Shown: in pieces, positions 61,601 through 64,000 of the stretch
Layout of the letters: each line of letters starts with the position of its first letter
How positions within the stretch are numbered: position 1 is the first letter of the stretch
Origin: Taudactylus pleione
Lineage: Eukaryota > Chordata > Amphibia > Anura > Myobatrachidae
Assembly (NCBI GenBank): GCA_031769625.1
Contig: JAUIMM010000739.1
Coordinates: 2,539,001-2,603,000, forward strand
DNA length: 64,000 bases
Reading direction: 5' to 3'
The notes under the pieces: model-generated
What the model saw: only the letters and a program-made list of their open reading frames with translations
Databases searched by the model: none
Told to the model about the DNA's origin: nothing
Position numbers and translations under genes: made by a program

Positions 61601-64000
61601 GCTGAGTAATGTGATATGTGACACCTGTATATCTGTGTGCTCCTGAGTCTGTATATAGGAGACTGCGCTGAGTAATGTGATGTGTGACACCTGTATATCT
61701 GTGTGCTCCTGAGTCTGTATATAGGAGTCTGCGCTGAGTAATGTGATATGTGACACCTGTATATCTGTGTGCTCCTGAGTCTGTATATAGGAGACTGCGC
61801 TGAGTAATGTGATATGTGACACCTGTATATCTGTGTGCTCCTGAGTCTGTATATAGGAGACTGCGCTGAGTAATGTGATAGGTGACACCTGTATATCTGT
61901 GTGCTCCTGAGTCTGTATATGGGAGTCTGAGCTGAGTAATGTGATATGTAACACCTGTATATCTGTGTGCTCCTGAGTCTGTATATGGGAGACTGAGCTG
62001 AGTAATGTGATATGTGACACCTGTATATCTGTGTGCTCCTGAGTCTTTATATGGGAGACTGCGCTGGGTAATGTGATATGTGACACCCGTATATCTGTGT
62101 GCTCCTGAGTCTTTATATGGGAGACTGCGCTGGGTATTGTGATATGTGACACCCGTATATCTGTGTGCTCCTGAGTCTGTATATAGGAGACTGCGCTGAG
62201 TATTGTGATATGTGACACCTGTATATCTGTGTGCTCCTGAATCTGTATATGAGAGACCGCGCTGAGTAATGTGATATGTGACACCTGTATATCTGTGTGC
62301 TCCTGAGTCTGTATATGGGAGACTGCGCTGGGTATTGTGATATGTGACACCTGTATATCTGTGTGCCTCTGAGTCTGTATATGGGAGTAATGTGATATGT
62401 GACACCTATATATCTGTGTGCTCCTGAGTCTGTATATGGGAGACTGCGCTGAGTAATATGGTATGTGACACCTGTATATCTGTGTGCTCCTGAGTCTGTA
62501 TATAGGAGACTGCGCTGAGTAATGTGATATGTGACACCTGTATATCTGTGTGCTCCTGAGTCTGTATATTGGAGACTGCGCTGAGTAATGTGATATGTGA
62601 CACCTGTATATCTGTGTGCTCCTGAGTCTGTATATAGGAGACTGCGCTGAGTAATGTGATATGTGACACCTGTATATCTGTGTGCTCCTGAGTCTGTATA
62701 TAGGAGACTGCGCTGAGTAATGTGATATGTGACACCTGTATATCTGTGTGCTCCTGAGTCTGTATATAGGAGACTGCGCTGAGTAATGTGATATGTGACA
62801 CCTGTATATCTGTGTGCTCCTGAGTCTGTATATGGGAGACTGCGCTGAGTAATGTGATATGTGACACCTGTATATCTGTGTGCTCCTGAGTCTTTATATG
62901 GGAGACTGCGCTGAGTAATGTGATATGTGACACCTGTATATCTGTGTGCTCCTGAGTCTGTATATAGGAGACTGCGCTGAGTAATGTGATGTGTGACACC
63001 TGTATATCTGTGTACTCCTGAGTCTGTATATGGGTGACTGCGCTGAGTAATGTGATGTGTGACACCTGTATATCTGTGTGCTCCTGAGTCTGTATATGGG
63101 AGACTGCGCTGAGTAATGTGATATGTGACACCTGTATATCTGTGTGCTCCTGAGTCTGTATATGGGAGACTGCGCTGAGTAATGTGATATGTGACACCTG
63201 TATATCTGTGTGCTCCTAAGTCTGTATATGGGAGACTGTGCTGAGTAATGTGACACCTGTATATCTGTGTGCTGCTGAGTCTGTATATAGGAGACTGCGC
63301 TGAGTAATGTGATATGTGACACCTGTATATCTGTGTGCTCCTGAGTCTGTATATGGGAGACTGCGCTGAGTAATGTGATATGTGACACCTGTATATCTGT
63401 GTGCTCCTGAGTCTGTATATGGGAGACTGCGCTGAGTAATGTGATATGTGACACCTGTATATCTGTGTGCTCCTGAGTCTTTATATGGGAGACTGCGCTG
63501 GGTAATGTGATATGTGACACCCGTATATCTGTGTGCTCCTGAGTCTTTATATGGGAGCTTGCGCTGGGTATTGTGATATGTGACACCCGTATATCTGTGT
63601 GCTCCTGAGTCTGTATATAGGAGACTGCGCTGAGTATTGTGATATGTGACACCTGTATATCTGTGTGCTCCTGAGTCTATATATGGGAGACTGCGCTGAT
63701 TAATGTGATATGTGACACCTGTATATCTGTGTGCTCCTGAGTCTGTATATGGGAGACTGCGCTGAGTAATGTGATATGTAACACCTGTATATCTGTGTGC
63801 TCCTGAGTCTGTATATGGGAGACTGCGCTGAGTAATGTGATATGTGACACCTGTATATCTGTGTGCTCCTGAATCTGTATATGAGAGACCGCGCTGAGTA
63901 ATGTGATATGTGACACCTGTATATCTGTGTGCTCCTGAGTCTGTATATGGGAGACTGCGCTGAGTAATGTGATGTGTGACACCTGTATATCTGTGTGCTC

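Larger units (their letters stand above)
19117..64000. repeat. 66-bp satellite array, about 680 monomers, running off the window
   Basis: Head-to-tail monomers in one orientation, with an exact 66-base period over most of the length. The monomer reads, in pieces, GACACCTGTATATCTGTGTG, CTCCTGAGTCTGTATAT, (GGG/AGG/TGG)AGACTGCGCTGAG and TAATGTGATATGT. It contains two diverged ~24-base subunits, each starting CTGTATAT and ending CTGAGT, plus a 17-base linker. The main variation is at TATATGGG / TATATAGG / TATATTGG; GGGTATTG replaces GAGTAATG in some blocks. Four recurrent shortened monomers exist (59, 50, 55 and 38 bases). No transposon interrupts 44.9 kb. The minus strand is nearly stop-free in all three frames, giving periodic open frames up to ~1,590 codons. 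Indels that are not multiples of three do not close them, so coding is unlikely. A centromeric or heterochromatic block is plausible but not shown by sequence. Confidence 0.97.

Noticed and set aside
19070..63982. Very long minus-strand open frames (up to ~1,590 codons) that look like repetitive proteins
   Set aside because: They follow the 66-bp period exactly, exist in all three frames, pass through non-triplet indels and lack start context, domains or unique termini. They are products of a stop-free satellite monomer.

Overview
The window reads as repeat-dense eukaryotic nuclear DNA, most likely from a vertebrate with a large transposon-rich genome. An anuran amphibian is my best inference. 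The reasons are a decayed DIRS-type retrotransposon ORF1, a decayed Tc1-like transposase, several hAT-like and PIF/Harbinger-like non-autonomous DNA transposons with visible target-site duplications, CpG-type decay inside palindromes, and no operon-like gene organisation. I see no intact host protein-coding gene, no tRNA or rRNA gene and no CRISPR array.

Layout. 1-4.8 kb holds DNA transposon fragments with GGGCCTGATTCAG-type termini (1-383, 1616-2103, 3948-4135, 4202-4798), a ~28-bp G-rich minisatellite (391-1405) that forms the body of a hAT-like element, and a 24-bp minisatellite (2887-3586). 5.4-7.5 kb is a 62-bp satellite-like array. 7.48-8.64 kb is a second, oppositely oriented copy of the minisatellite-bearing element. 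9.4-10.4 kb holds two short hAT elements with perfect 8-bp target duplications. 10.8-11.25 kb is a 71-bp tandem repeat. 11.87-12.38 kb is an element built of ten consecutive hairpins. 12.7-13.8 kb is a dead Tc1/mariner transposase. 14.1-14.9 kb is a 30-bp array. 15.0-17.5 kb is a DIRS-like fragment, and 17.58-18.26 kb is a long-terminal-inverted-repeat element.

From 19,117 to the right edge the window is one uninterrupted tandem array of a 66-bp monomer, about 680 copies, with multi-kilobase higher-order duplications. It runs off the end of the window, so its true length is unknown. Long open frames on the minus strand across this array are a by-product of a stop-free 66-bp (22-codon) unit and are not annotated as genes.

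The pieces do not work together as a pathway. The window looks like a satellite block and its flank, where transposons and independent tandem arrays have accumulated. The two most unusual structures are (1) elements made of strings of adjacent, unrelated, near-perfect hairpins (1616-2103 and 11874-12383, with shorter chains near 302-383, 15035-15397 and 18543-18837), and (2) the 66-bp array, whose monomer shows an internal ~24-bp duplication and whose length variants all fall on short direct repeats inside the monomer.
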